From assembly GCA_007988785.1 (NCBI GenBank), contig BJUU01000021.1, positions 1-42,003 on the forward strand: a stretch of 42,003 bases of DNA, written 5' to 3'. Below the pieces are notes generated by a model. That model searched no databases, was not told where the DNA came from, and was given only the letters and a program-made list of their open reading frames with translations. Made by a program: the position numbers and the translations under genes. The DNA is from Agrococcus baldri (GTDB lineage: Bacteria; Actinomycetota; Actinomycetes; Actinomycetales; Microbacteriaceae). Of the stretch, positions 1 to 7,987 are shown piece after piece (the first letter of the stretch is position 1; each line of letters opens with the position of its first letter).

Positions 1-55
1 GCCGCCCCTCCGCCCCGCGCCGCCTTCCCGCGCCGCGGTCCCGCAGAGAGATGCG

Positions 56-90
56 GAAGTGCGCCCAAGCGCTCCGGTTGGGCGCACTTC
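56..90. terminator. 13-bp perfect inverted repeat at the 3' end of the DUF559 gene
   Basis: Arms GAAGTGCGCCCAA (56-68) and TTGGGCGCACTTC (78-90) enclose a 9-nt loop. The hairpin lies just beyond the stop of the leftward DUF559 gene. It has no T run, as is common for actinobacterial terminators. A terminator role is inferred from position; it could also be a REP-like element, because a hairpin with a similar GAAGTGC core sits at 1137-1187. Confidence 0.55.
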
Positions 91-99
91 GCCTACTAC

Positions 100-1032
100 C
101 TATCGTTCGCGAAGGGCTATCGCGCGACGGATCCTCGCTACGAAGTGCGCACCGCGGCGAGCCAAGTGGTCGCGCGTGACACGCACCGTGGTCCATCCGA
201 CGGCCTCGAGCCGTGCGTACCGCTCGATGTCGACGTGCCACTGCCGCTCGTCGCGATGGCCGTCGCCCTCGTACTCGATCGCGATCCGCAGCTCGGGGTA
301 GGCCAAGTCAGGATGGTGGTCGATGCCGTCCGCGACCACCAGCGGGTGCACGACGGGCTCGGGCAGCCCCGCCTCCACGATGAGCAGACGCGTGACGGTC
401 TCGAAGCGCGAGTCCACGCCCACGCGCGCGTCCGTTGCAGCCGCGCGAAGAGCGGGCACGCCCGTCAGCCCGCGGCACGCCACCAGGAACGCGTCGATCT
501 CCTCGAGCGTCACGTGTCCCCGTTCCGGTTCCCGCGGCACCTTCAGCCCGGGATACCACCGAGACGGGGTCAGCAGCGCGTCGAGCACCTGCACGAGCGC
601 CTCGTGGGACAGCTCTCGCGCCAGGGTCAGCGCCGTCGGCAGCGGCTCGAGCACGGGCAAGCCACCCAGGAGCGTGCGGCTCAGGCGGGTCGCGTCGTAC
701 GCGATCTGCCGTGTCCCGCGCGCGTACCCGGGCGCGGAGCGGTTCGGGCGCGCGATCACGAGCGGCTCGGCGCGGGCCCATGCCTGCGCGATGGGCAGAC
801 CCCACAGCCGACCAGCGGTGAGCCCGGCGAACGCGTGGTGCGGCGGGATGACGGTCGCGTACGCCGATGCGAGCCCGTGGACGTCGGTGATCGGCGCCGA
901 CCGGACCCTGCGGAACGGCACCTCGAGATCCGTGCCGCGCAGTCGGCCCTTCGTGACTCCGTCGTTCAGCGCATCGACGACGCGGAACGGAGCATCGTCG
1001 TAGGTGGGCGGCAGCGGGGCGTGACGTCGCAT
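100..1032 (-). CDS. DUF559 (Vsr-like PD-(D/E)XK) domain protein
   Basis: A 310-aa protein. Residues about 207-300 match the DUF559 pattern: SRFETVTRLLIVEAGLPEP (208-226), an acidic pair in IEYEGDGHR (252-260), then D268 and a closing GWTTVRVT strand (279-286). This fold is related to very-short-patch-repair endonucleases, so a nuclease-like activity is possible but unproven. The N-terminal 200 residues resemble the region seen in actinobacterial proteins loosely annotated as AbiEi-like; I see no obvious antitoxin-partner gene beside it. The ATG at 1030-1032 was chosen because the domain organisation is complete from there and a CATGGT hexamer lies 6 nt upstream; the open frame continues much further upstream without coding character. 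The gene is single and divergent from the PaiB-like gene. Confidence 0.75.
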   Translation of the reverse strand: MRRHAPLPPTYDDAPFRVVDALNDGVTKGRLRGTDLEVPFRRVRSAPITDVHGLASAYATVIPPHHAFAGLTAGRLWGLPIAQAWARAEPLVIARPNRSAPGYARGTRQIAYDATRLSRTLLGGLPVLEPLPTALTLARELSHEALVQVLDALLTPSRWYPGLKVPREPERGHVTLEEIDAFLVACRGLTGVPALRAAATDARVGVDSRFETVTRLLIVEAGLPEPVVHPLVVADGIDHHPDLAYPELRIAIEYEGDGHRDERQWHVDIERYARLEAVGWTTVRVTRDHLARRGAHFVARIRRAIALRER

Positions 1033-1136
1033 GGCTGCACCATGCCCATCCCGGTGCCCTGTCGGGCACGCACGCACCCCCGCTGTGGAGAACGTCGCCC
1101 CGCGCCGGCTCCGCTTCCCCGCCTCCGCTCGGCAGC

Positions 1137-1187
1137 GAGATGTCGAAGTGCTGGCATTCGCTGCACTCGCGAGCACTTCCCCATCTC
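1137..1187. repeat. Imperfect hairpin in the 1033-1287 intergenic region
   Basis: GAGATG (1137-1142) and GAAGTGCT (1145-1152) pair with AGCACTTC (1172-1179) and CATCTC (1182-1187), with unpaired bases between the two stem segments. The element lies in the 255-nt gap between divergent genes, so it is not a simple 3' terminator. Its GAAGTGC core is shared with the hairpin at 56-90. Function unknown; it could be an operator or a REP-like element. Confidence 0.4.
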
Positions 1188-1287
1188 CCTGCTGCGAGAC
1201 GCCAGAAAGGGCACGATTCGGTGACGAAGCGGGCGGATGCGGTGCGCGAGCGAGCGCGCAGCGCGCGGTTCGGGTTGGATGAGGGGC

Positions 1288-1947
1288 ATGCAGCCAAATC
1301 CGCTCTACAAGATCGGCGTCGCCGACGTGCGCGAGCTCGTCGGCCGCGCGCCATGGATGCAGCTCGTCTCGCACCCCGCCGGCGGGCCCGTCGCCTCGCC
1401 GTCGCCGGTGCTGCTCGCACCGCACGACGAGGGCGGCGACGCCGAGCCGATCGTGCTCGAGACCCACCTCGGCCGCGCCGACGCGCGCCTCCACGGGCTG
1501 CTGCAGCCGCTCGAGGACGGCGAGCCGCACCGGATGCTCGTGATCGCCGCGGGCGCGCACGGCTACGTCTCCCCCAGCTGGTACCTGGGCGCCGACGCGG
1601 GGCAGGTGCCCACCTGGAACTTCGAGCAGGCGACGCTCACGTGCGACGTCGAGGTGCTCGACGCGCAGGCCAACCTGGAGACGCTGCGACGGCTCGTCGA
1701 GCACTTCGAGCAGGCCTACGCGCCCGAGCACGGCGTGCGCCTCGACATCGACGACGACGGCAACCGCGGCATGGCGATGGGCACCATCGGGCTGCGGCTG
1801 ACGGTCACCGCCTTCGACGCTAAGTCGAAGATGAGCCAGAACAAGTCGCGCGCGACGCAGGCGAGCGTGCTCGCGCACCTGGACGCATCCAACCCCCCGC
1901 TCGCCGAGCGCATGCGACTCGCCGCGCAGACCGTCGCGGCGGACTGA
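1288..1947 (+). CDS. PaiB-like FMN-binding negative transcriptional regulator family protein
   Basis: A 219-aa protein with the PaiB-family split-barrel layout: a start of the MxPNPLYKI type, an internal HPAGGPVASPSPVLL segment, and the hallmark KMSQNKS motif near the C-terminal third, followed by LAERM. Members bind FMN, and Bacillus PaiB was described as a negative regulator of sporulation and protease genes; the true activity of most relatives is unknown. I chose the ATG at 1288 because family members start about this distance before the first helix; two upstream in-frame ATGs (1237, 1279) would add residues with no family match. TTGGAT lies 7 nt upstream, compatible with leaderless transcription. 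The gene is monocistronic and divergent from the DUF559 gene. Confidence 0.75.
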   Translation: MQPNPLYKIGVADVRELVGRAPWMQLVSHPAGGPVASPSPVLLAPHDEGGDAEPIVLETHLGRADARLHGLLQPLEDGEPHRMLVIAAGAHGYVSPSWYLGADAGQVPTWNFEQATLTCDVEVLDAQANLETLRRLVEHFEQAYAPEHGVRLDIDDDGNRGMAMGTIGLRLTVTAFDAKSKMSQNKSRATQASVLAHLDASNPPLAERMRLAAQTVAAD

Positions 1948-1998
1948 CCCCAACGCTCGGCCGCGGTCGTTCGTCTCAGAGAGCAGAGGGAGTCTCGC

Positions 1999-2655
1999 GT
2001 GGCAGCCAGGTGGGAGCTGGTGGTGACCGAGCTGGTCGCCGAGCGCGGCGACGCGCTGGTGCGCTACGCGATGCTCCTGGCAGGCGACGAGGAGGAGGCG
2101 CGCGACATGGTGCAGGATGCGCTCACGGCGACGTTCGGCAGGCTGCGCAACGGCTTCGAGGTCGAGCAGGCGGAGGCCTACGTGCGGCGCGCGATCGCGA
2201 ACCGGTTCCTCGACCGGGCGCGGCGCGGGCAGCGGTGGCGGCGCATCGCTCCGCTCGTCGGCGAGCGCGAGCGCGTCGACTCGGGCTCGACGCTCACGGG
2301 CGAGCGGCTCGACATGGCGCACCGGCTGCAGCGGCTCTCGCCGCGCGAGCGCGCGTGCATCGTGCTGCGCTACGACGAGGACCGCACCGTCGAGCAGATC
2401 GCTGCCGAGCTCGGCATCTCGGCGGGCGCCGTGAAGCGGTACCTGTCGGATGCGCTGGGCAAGCTGCGCGGGATGCTCACGCAGGAGCAGGGCCGCGTGG
2501 CGCGCGAGGCGGAGCGGCCGCAGGCGCGGGAGCGGCGGACGGGCGAGCCGGGCGCGCGGACGGGCGAGGCGGGGCCGCGAACGGGCGAGGCGGAGCGCCG
2601 CACGGGCGAGGCGGGCCCGCGGGCGACCCGCGAACCGGACGGGGGTCGCGCATGA
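1999..2655 (+). CDS. ECF-type RNA polymerase sigma factor
   Basis: A 218-aa sigma-70 family protein of ECF type. Region 2 spans about residues 18-75 (DMVQDALTATFGRL core-binding helix). Region 4 is LSPRERACIVLRYDEDRTVEQIAAELG followed by the helix-turn-helix VKRYLSDALGKLR (about 115-155). There is no region 3. The GTG start at 1999 is preceded by AGAGGGAG at a good distance. The C-terminal 40 residues are unusual: a 7-residue repeat (RTGEPGA, RTGEAGP, RTGEAER, RTGEAGP at residues 180-207) that is not part of the sigma fold. The stop overlaps the start of the next gene (ATGA), which fits a sigma and membrane-partner pair that are translated together. The target regulon is unknown; the downstream TPM and PspA genes are reasonable guesses. 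Confidence 0.85.
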   Translation: MAARWELVVTELVAERGDALVRYAMLLAGDEEEARDMVQDALTATFGRLRNGFEVEQAEAYVRRAIANRFLDRARRGQRWRRIAPLVGERERVDSGSTLTGERLDMAHRLQRLSPRERACIVLRYDEDRTVEQIAAELGISAGAVKRYLSDALGKLRGMLTQEQGRVAREAERPQARERRTGEPGARTGEAGPRTGEAERRTGEAGPRATREPDGGRA

Positions 2656-3488
2656 ACGACGAGCAGCGGCACGACGACGAGCTGCGTCGGCGCCTGCACG
2701 ACATGCCGGCGCCGGGCAAGCGGCTCGACGCGGATGCGGTGATCGCGGGAGCGAAGCGGAAGCGGCGGCCGAAGACCATCGCGCTCTCCTCGGCGGCGAC
2801 CGTCGCGGGCGTGCTGATCGTGGCGCCGCTGGTGGTGCCGGGGCTCACGCTGCTGCAGGCGGGCGGGCCGGCGAGCGTGTCGTCGGACTCCGGGGCGGCG
2901 CCCGAGTCCGCCGAGGAGTCGGCGGAGCATCCGGCGCAGGGGCGGGCGCCAGATGAAGAGGGCTCGGGCGGTGCAGACGGCTCGGAGTCGACCGACGAGG
3001 GTGACACCGGCGCCTCGGGCGACCAGGGTGCCAGCGGCGACCAGGGCGCCTCGGGCGACGCCTCGCCGGGCGCGACCGTGAACGACGAGGACGCCCTGCG
3101 GTACGCGTGCTCGGCACTGTCGTCCGCCGAGCTGGGCGTCTCGCTGCGGTTCCTCGACGACCCGTCCGACGGCACCGCCGCGCTCGAGGTGCGGAGCCTG
3201 CTCGACGAGGAGGCGACCGTCACGATCGAGCGCCCCGGCAGCGCTGCGGTCGACGCAGCCGGTGCGCCGCACAGCGCTGGCGTGGCAGGCGCGGCGTTCC
3301 TGCGCACCGTCGAGCTCCCGGTCGGCGAGGCCCTCGTGCTCGAGCTCGAGCTGGCGCCCCGCACGGGCTGTGGGGGCGGTGCCGAGGAGGCGACGGCACT
3401 CGCTCCGGTCGCCTTCGTGACGGTCGAGGACAGCGCGCATGGCACATCCGCCATGGTCGTCGGAGAGCCCTGGGACGACGTTCGCTGA
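2652..3488 (+). CDS. Membrane-anchored protein, probable partner (anti-sigma) of the ECF factor
   Basis: A 278-aa protein that starts inside the sigma-factor stop (ATGA overlap). The short cytoplasmic N-terminus (1-42, rich in Arg, Lys and Asp) precedes one membrane helix (about 43-66). After that comes an acidic, low-complexity extracellular linker with three GASGDQ-type repeats (120-136), then a C-terminal domain (about 141-278) I cannot assign. Topology and position match a transmembrane anti-sigma factor or regulated sensor. However, the N-terminal 42 residues are short, and I do not see a zinc-binding HxxxCxxC motif, so this would not be a ZAS-type anti-sigma factor. The call rests on context rather than sequence family. 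Confidence 0.6.
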   Translation: MNDEQRHDDELRRRLHDMPAPGKRLDADAVIAGAKRKRRPKTIALSSAATVAGVLIVAPLVVPGLTLLQAGGPASVSSDSGAAPESAEESAEHPAQGRAPDEEGSGGADGSESTDEGDTGASGDQGASGDQGASGDASPGATVNDEDALRYACSALSSAELGVSLRFLDDPSDGTAALEVRSLLDEEATVTIERPGSAAVDAAGAPHSAGVAGAAFLRTVELPVGEALVLELELAPRTGCGGGAEEATALAPVAFVTVEDSAHGTSAMVVGEPWDDVR

Positions 3489-3539
3489 GAGCGGTACGAG
3501 ACGGGCCTTACTCCAAGGCTCCCGGCAAGGTGCGCTGGC

Positions 3540-3545
3540 TAGACT
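3540..3545 (+). promoter_or_regulatory. Probable -10 element (TAGACT) of the TPM-domain gene
   Basis: TAGACT at 3540-3545 inside TGGCTAGACT. The same GGCTAGACT string forms the presumed -10 of the ABC-cofD operon at 17833-17841. No convincing -35 is visible. It implies a leader of about 36 nt, and the gene also has a GGGAG ribosome-binding site. Confidence 0.45.
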
Positions 3546-3587
3546 CGCGCCAAGTCGGCTCCCGTCCGCCGACGGCTGGGAGCACAG

Positions 3588-5708
3588 ATGCACGTCCGGA
3601 TCGTTCGCCCGATGGCAGTGGTGGCACTCGGTGCCGCGGGGATGCTGGGGCTCTCGGCCGGCGCGCTCGTCTCCGAGGACCCGGTCGACCTGGGCGGCGA
3701 CGCGTTCGTCGACCGCACGGGCGACTTCTCGAGCGACGTCGAAGAGGTCAACGCGCACCTCGAGGAGCACAACGCGAGCTCGGACGCCGACGTGTACGCG
3801 GTCGTCGTCGCCTCGTTCGACGGCATGGATCGCGGCGACTGGGCGGTGCAGAGCGCCGAGGCATCGGGGCTGCCGCAGGACGCGCTGCTGGTCACCATCG
3901 CGATGGAGGACGGCCAGTGGGGCCGCGCCGTCGCGAGCGGCTACCCGCTCACCGGCAACGACGTCGACCGGATCGCGCAGCAGTCGCTGCTGCCGGCGCT
4001 CAACAACGGCGACGTGGCCGGCGGCGTGATGGCGATGGCGGATGCGGTGGGCGAGGAGGCCGCGGGCAGCGGCTCGGGCGACGGCGGCACCGACGTGAAC
4101 GTCGACGGCTCGGCCGTCTGGCCCGTCGTGGCGCTCGTGGGCGGCGCGGCCGTCGTGGGCGGCGGCGGCTACCTCATCTACCGCGGCCGGAAGTCGTCCC
4201 AGCAGCGCAAGGGCGTCGAGGCCGCGAAGAAGCAGCAGCAGCTGAGCCTCGAAGAGCTCAAGCAGCGCGCCGACATCGCGCTCGTGCAGCTCGACGACAC
4301 CGTGCAGCAGAGCGAGCAGGAGCTCGCCTTCGCGAACGCGCAGTTCGGCGAGGAGGCCGTGCGCCCCTACCGCGAGGCGCTCGACAAGGCGAGGGGCGGG
4401 CTGACCGAGGCCTTCGGCCTGCAGCAGCAGCTCGACGACGCCTTCCCCGACACCGACCAGGAGGTGCACGACTGGTCGAGCCGCATCCTGCAGATCGCCG
4501 AGGGCGCCGGCACCGAGCTCGCCAGCCACGGGCAGTCGTTCGAGCAGCTGCGCGACCTGGAGCGCAACGCCCCGCAGGTGCTCGAGTCGGTCGCGCAGTC
4601 GCGCGCGGCGCTCGATGGGCGCATCGCGAACGCCAAGCAGATCCTCGACCGGCTCGACGACGTGCACTCGGGCGCCTCGATCGACCCGGTGCGCGAGAAC
4701 ATCGCCGGCGCCGAGCGGCAGCTGCCGAACATCGACCAGTCGATCACCGCCGGCAGGGCGGCCGTGCAGGCCTCGAACGGCTCGGAGGCGGCGCTCGCCG
4801 TCCACGCGGCCGAGGCGGCGCTCGCGCAGTCCTCCGGCCTGCTCGCCGCGGTGGAGCGCGCCGAGGGCGACCTCGCGAACTCGTCGCGGCAGCTCGACGA
4901 GCTCGTGCAGGACTCGCTCGGCGACATCGCCGCCGCGAAGACGCTCAAGAGCACGTCGACGACCGACCTGGCTCCGCTCATCCGCCACGTCGAGGAGCAG
5001 GTCGCCATCGCGCAGCAGCGGCCCACCGACACGCTGACCGTGCTCGCGAACCTGCAGCGCGGCAACCAGCGGCTCGACGAGGCGACCGGGCAGGTGCGCG
5101 AGACCGGGGCGCAGACGCAGCGCGCGAAGGCCGGCCTGGATCGCTGGATCGCCTCGGCGCGCGCCAACATCGACCGCGCGGAGGACTACATCGCCACCCG
5201 CCGCATCGGCGTCGGCCCGCACGCCCGGCAGCTGCTCGCCACCGCGCAGCAGGAGCTCGCGCAGGCGCTGCGGCTGCAGGGGCAGGACGACGCCTCGGCG
5301 ACCCAGTACGCGCAGGCCGCCTCCGAGCACGCCGAGCAGGCGATGCAGGACGCCTCCGGCGACATCGGCGGCTGGGGCGGGCAGGCGCGCAACCCCTACT
5401 ACCGGGGCGGGCGCGGCGATCGCGGCGACTGGGGTGACGGCGGCGGCCGCGGGCAGGACATGCTCACCGGCGGCCTGCTCGGCTACATCCTCGGCGACAT
5501 GATGAGCGGCGGCGGCCGCGGCCACGACGGCGGCGGCTTCTCCGACCCCTTCGCGGGCGGCTCCGGCGGCGGAGGCGGCGGTGGCCTCGGCGACCTGTTC
5601 TCCGGCGGCGGCGGCTCGTTCGGCGGCGGAGGCGGCGGCTTCTTCGGCGGCGGCTTCGGCGGCGGAGGCGGCGGCTTCGGCGGGGGCGGCGGCGGCTTCG
5701 GCGACTGA
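3588..5708 (+). CDS. TPM-domain membrane protein with coiled coil and Gly-rich tail
   Basis: A 706-aa protein. Residues 8-27 form a signal or anchor helix. A TPM domain (about 30-155) follows, in which YAVVVASFDGMD and DALLVTIAMEDGQWG are the typical strands. A second membrane helix spans about 176-198. A long Gln/Glu/Arg-rich coiled coil fills about 205-600, and residues about 600-706 are dominated by Gly with Phe, Ser and Asp. TPM domains face the outside of the membrane in other bacteria and are linked to membrane-protein turnover or repair; no enzymatic role is assumed here. The ribosome-binding site GGGAG lies 6 nt before the ATG. The gene is followed by pspA 128 nt downstream, a pairing that suggests a role in membrane integrity. 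The Gly-rich tail is in frame with consistent codon use, so I take it as real. Confidence 0.85.
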   Translation: MHVRIVRPMAVVALGAAGMLGLSAGALVSEDPVDLGGDAFVDRTGDFSSDVEEVNAHLEEHNASSDADVYAVVVASFDGMDRGDWAVQSAEASGLPQDALLVTIAMEDGQWGRAVASGYPLTGNDVDRIAQQSLLPALNNGDVAGGVMAMADAVGEEAAGSGSGDGGTDVNVDGSAVWPVVALVGGAAVVGGGGYLIYRGRKSSQQRKGVEAAKKQQQLSLEELKQRADIALVQLDDTVQQSEQELAFANAQFGEEAVRPYREALDKARGGLTEAFGLQQQLDDAFPDTDQEVHDWSSRILQIAEGAGTELASHGQSFEQLRDLERNAPQVLESVAQSRAALDGRIANAKQILDRLDDVHSGASIDPVRENIAGAERQLPNIDQSITAGRAAVQASNGSEAALAVHAAEAALAQSSGLLAAVERAEGDLANSSRQLDELVQDSLGDIAAAKTLKSTSTTDLAPLIRHVEEQVAIAQQRPTDTLTVLANLQRGNQRLDEATGQVRETGAQTQRAKAGLDRWIASARANIDRAEDYIATRRIGVGPHARQLLATAQQELAQALRLQGQDDASATQYAQAASEHAEQAMQDASGDIGGWGGQARNPYYRGGRGDRGDWGDGGGRGQDMLTGGLLGYILGDMMSGGGRGHDGGGFSDPFAGGSGGGGGGGLGDLFSGGGGSFGGGGGGFFGGGFGGGGGGFGGGGGGFGD

Positions 5709-5836
5709 GCCTCGGCCGACCGGCGCCGCGACCGACCGGCACCGACGAACGCATCGTGACCTGACCCATCCCATCGACCACAACTGACCGAGACGATCAA
5801 CCGGCCGCTCCGGCGGCACCCGCAGGGAGGAACACC

Positions 5837-6622
5837 ATGTCCAAGCAGTCCATCCTCGGCCGCATCGCGCAGCTCGCGAAGGCCAACATCAACGCGCTCC
5901 TCGACCAGGCCGAGGACCCGCAGAAGATGCTCGACCAGATGGTTCGCGACTACACGAACTCGATCGCCGAGGCCGAGGCGGCCATCGCGCAGACGATCGG
6001 CAACCTGCGCCTGCAGGAGCAGGACTACCAGGAGGACGTGCGCGCCGCCGAGGACTGGGGCCGCAAGGCACTCGCCGCCTCGCAGCGCGCCGAGGAGCTG
6101 CGCTCCTCGGGCTCCGGCGACGCCGCCAAGTTCGACAACCTCGCGAAGGTCGCGATCGGCAAGCAGATGCAGGCCGAGTCGGAGGCGCGCGGCGCCGAGC
6201 CCTCGATCCAGTCGCAGAACGAGGTCGTCGACAAGCTGAAGACCGGCCTCGACACCATGAAGGGCAAGCTCGACGAGCTGAAGTCGAAGCGCTCCGAGCT
6301 CATCGCGCGCTCGAAGGTGGCGCAGGCGCAGACGCAGGTGCACGACGCCGTGAAGTCGATCGACATCCTCGACCCCACGAGCGAGATCGGGCGCTTCGAG
6401 GAGAAGATCCGCCGCGAGGAGGCGAAGGTGATGGGCCAGCAGGAGCTCGCCGCCTCGTCGCTCGACGCGCAGTTCGAGGCGCTCGAGGACGTCGGCCGCC
6501 AGACCGAGATCGAGGCTCGCCTGGCAGCGCTCAAGCACGACGCGCAGGGCCAGCTGGGCGCCGGCTCGTCGGCGTCGCAGGGCTCGGGCGAGGCCGTCGA
6601 CGCGGAGGTCGTCGACCGCTAG
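5837..6622 (+). CDS. pspA: PspA/IM30 (Vipp1) family membrane-stress protein
   Basis: A 261-aa, almost entirely helical protein of the PspA/IM30 family. It begins with the amphipathic helix typical of the family (SILGRIAQLAKANINALL), followed by the DPQKMLDQMVRDY segment and coiled-coil helices to about residue 240. PspA forms oligomeric scaffolds on the inner face of the cytoplasmic membrane and protects it under stress. Its last 25 residues are a flexible Gly/Ser/acidic tail. A strong GGGAGGA ribosome-binding site lies 5-6 nt before the ATG. There is no pspB or pspC beside it; instead the upstream TPM protein is the likely membrane partner (inference). A terminator follows. Confidence 0.9.
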   Translation: MSKQSILGRIAQLAKANINALLDQAEDPQKMLDQMVRDYTNSIAEAEAAIAQTIGNLRLQEQDYQEDVRAAEDWGRKALAASQRAEELRSSGSGDAAKFDNLAKVAIGKQMQAESEARGAEPSIQSQNEVVDKLKTGLDTMKGKLDELKSKRSELIARSKVAQAQTQVHDAVKSIDILDPTSEIGRFEEKIRREEAKVMGQQELAASSLDAQFEALEDVGRQTEIEARLAALKHDAQGQLGAGSSASQGSGEAVDAEVVDR

Positions 6623-6645
6623 GCCGGGTGGGTGCGGGGGGGGTC

Positions 6646-6670
6646 GGGCCGTGGGGCTCGGCCCCTCTTT
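6646..6670. terminator. Terminator between pspA and the convergent mshA-like gene
   Basis: GGGCCG (6646-6651) pairs with CGGCCC (6659-6664); alternatively GGGGC-TCG-GCCCC (6653-6665). TCTTT follows on the + strand. It lies between two convergent stops (6622 and 6694) and probably serves pspA. Confidence 0.6.
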
Positions 6671-6693
6671 CGCGTGCGGATGCGGCGGGGCGG

Positions 6694-7953
6694 TCAGGAG
6701 CGCGCGAGGACGGTGGAGCGGTAGACCGTCTCGAGCTCGTGCGCGACGTCCTGCCAGTCGCGGCGGCTCGCGGCCCGGCGGCCGGCGAGGCCGAACTCCA
6801 CCTGCAGGTCGTCGTCCTCGAGGATCGAGCCCACCGCATCCGCCCACTCCATCGGGTCGCGGCTGTCGATCAGGATGCCGGTCTGGCCGTCGACGACCGA
6901 CTCGAGCAGGCCGCCGACGCGCGAGGCGACCACCGGGGTGCCGCTCGCGGCGGCCTCGAGCGGCACGAGCCCGAACGACTCGGTGCGGCTGGGCACCACG
7001 ACGACGTCGGCGGCGTCGAGCAGCTGCGCGAGCGCCTCGCGGTCGACGCTGCCGATGTGCCGCACGCGGCCCTCGACGCCCAGGTCGCGGGCCAGGTCGT
7101 GCAGCGACTCGAGGTAGCGCTCCGCGCCCGGCGTCGCGTCGCCCGCGAGCACCAGCACCGCGCCCGGCAGGTGCTGCAGCATGCGCACCGCCAGATCCTG
7201 CCCCTTGAGCGGCTGCACGCGGCCGACGCACACCACCAGGCCGTCCTCGGGGCGCACGCCCAGCCGGGCGCGCACCTCCATGCGGGAGGCGAGCGGGGCT
7301 GGCTGGAACAGCAGCGTGTCGACCGCCGGCGGCACGAGCCACACGCGCTCGGCCGGGGCGCCGACCCCGTCGCACAGCACGTCGACCTCGGCGCGCGAGA
7401 CGGCCGCGATCGCGTCGACCTCGCTCGCCAGGTAGCGCTCGGTGCGCAGCCGGCGCTCGGGCTCGGGCCGGTCGTCGTCGCCGAGCCGGCGGTTCTTCTC
7501 CTCGGCCAGCGTGTGGAAGCTCTGCACGATGGGCATGCCGAGCGAGAGCGAGACCGGCAGCGCCGCGAGCCCCGAGAGCCAGTAGTGCGCGTGGATGACG
7601 TCGTAGGGCTGCTCGGCGGCGAGCGCCGCCCGCTCGAGCTGCTCGCCGAAGGCGTCGGCCAGGTTCGGCAGCTCGTGCTTGCGCACGATGCCGCCGCCGG
7701 TCTCGAGCGCGTGCAGCGTCACGCCGGGCGCGAGCGGCTCGACGTGCGCGGCGCCGGTCGACCTGGTGAAGATGTCGACCCGGTTGCCGCGGGCTGCGAG
7801 CGCCATGGCGCTCTCGAGCACGAGCACGTTCAGGCCGCCGGCGTCGCCCTTGCCGGGCCGGTCGGCCGGCGAGGTGTGCATCGACACCACGGCGACTCGC
7901 AGCGGCTGCGGCGGGGGCGCCTCGTCGGGGTTGCCGTACGGCTCCGGGCGCAT
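6694..7953 (-). CDS. Family 4 glycosyltransferase, MshA-like
   Basis: A 419-aa GT-B glycosyltransferase. The N-terminal half has SMHTSP, then GDAGGLNVLVLESA, IFTRST, HAHYWLSG and SFHTLAEEKN; these follow the same order as in MshA, the enzyme that joins UDP-GlcNAc to inositol 3-phosphate at the start of mycothiol synthesis. The C-terminal nucleotide-sugar site has VGRVQPLKGQD and the E-x7-E motif in RTESFGLVPLEA. Family 4 is clear; MshA itself is likely but not certain, because other actinobacterial GT4 enzymes share parts of this pattern and no other mycothiol gene is in the window. The start is fixed by TACGCT-GGAGGC-ATG. It is divergent from the HEXXH-protein gene with only 34 nt between the start codons. 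Confidence 0.8.
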   Translation of the reverse strand: MRPEPYGNPDEAPPPQPLRVAVVSMHTSPADRPGKGDAGGLNVLVLESAMALAARGNRVDIFTRSTGAAHVEPLAPGVTLHALETGGGIVRKHELPNLADAFGEQLERAALAAEQPYDVIHAHYWLSGLAALPVSLSLGMPIVQSFHTLAEEKNRRLGDDDRPEPERRLRTERYLASEVDAIAAVSRAEVDVLCDGVGAPAERVWLVPPAVDTLLFQPAPLASRMEVRARLGVRPEDGLVVCVGRVQPLKGQDLAVRMLQHLPGAVLVLAGDATPGAERYLESLHDLARDLGVEGRVRHIGSVDREALAQLLDAADVVVVPSRTESFGLVPLEAAASGTPVVASRVGGLLESVVDGQTGILIDSRDPMEWADAVGSILEDDDLQVEFGLAGRRAASRRDWQDVAHELETVYRSTVLARS

Positions 7954-7959
7954 GCCTCC

Positions 7960-7965
7960 AGCGTA
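7960..7965 (-). promoter_or_regulatory. -10 hexamer (TACGCT) for the mshA-like gene
   Basis: On the minus strand the order is TACGCT, GGAGGC, ATG. With a start of transcription 6-7 nt after the hexamer, the mRNA would begin at or next to the ATG, leaving the GGAGG largely untranscribed. The GGAGG-ATG spacing of 1 nt is also too short for a normal ribosome-binding site. Confidence 0.5.
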
Positions 7966-7974
7966 TCCGGGCGC

Positions 7975-7980
7975 TATCGT
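7975..7980 (+). promoter_or_regulatory. -10 hexamer (TATCGT) for the HEXXH-protein gene
   Basis: TATCGT ends 7 nt before the ATG at 7988, the geometry of a leaderless promoter. Its -35 region would fall on the start codon of the divergent mshA-like gene. Confidence 0.5.
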
Positions 7981-7987
7981 CGGCCGC

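Noticed and set aside
100-1032. DUF559 protein as half of an AbiE-type toxin-antitoxin pair
   Set aside because: No nucleotidyltransferase-like AbiEii gene lies beside it and the downstream side is a hairpin, then the window edge. I keep the DUF559 call only.
2370-5819. Very long antisense open frame (1149 codons) across the sigma, partner and TPM genes
   Set aside because: In GC-rich DNA, frames opposite real genes stay open. The translation is dominated by repetitive Ala/Arg/Val/Glu, shows no domain, and the plus-strand genes have clear families and ribosome-binding sites.
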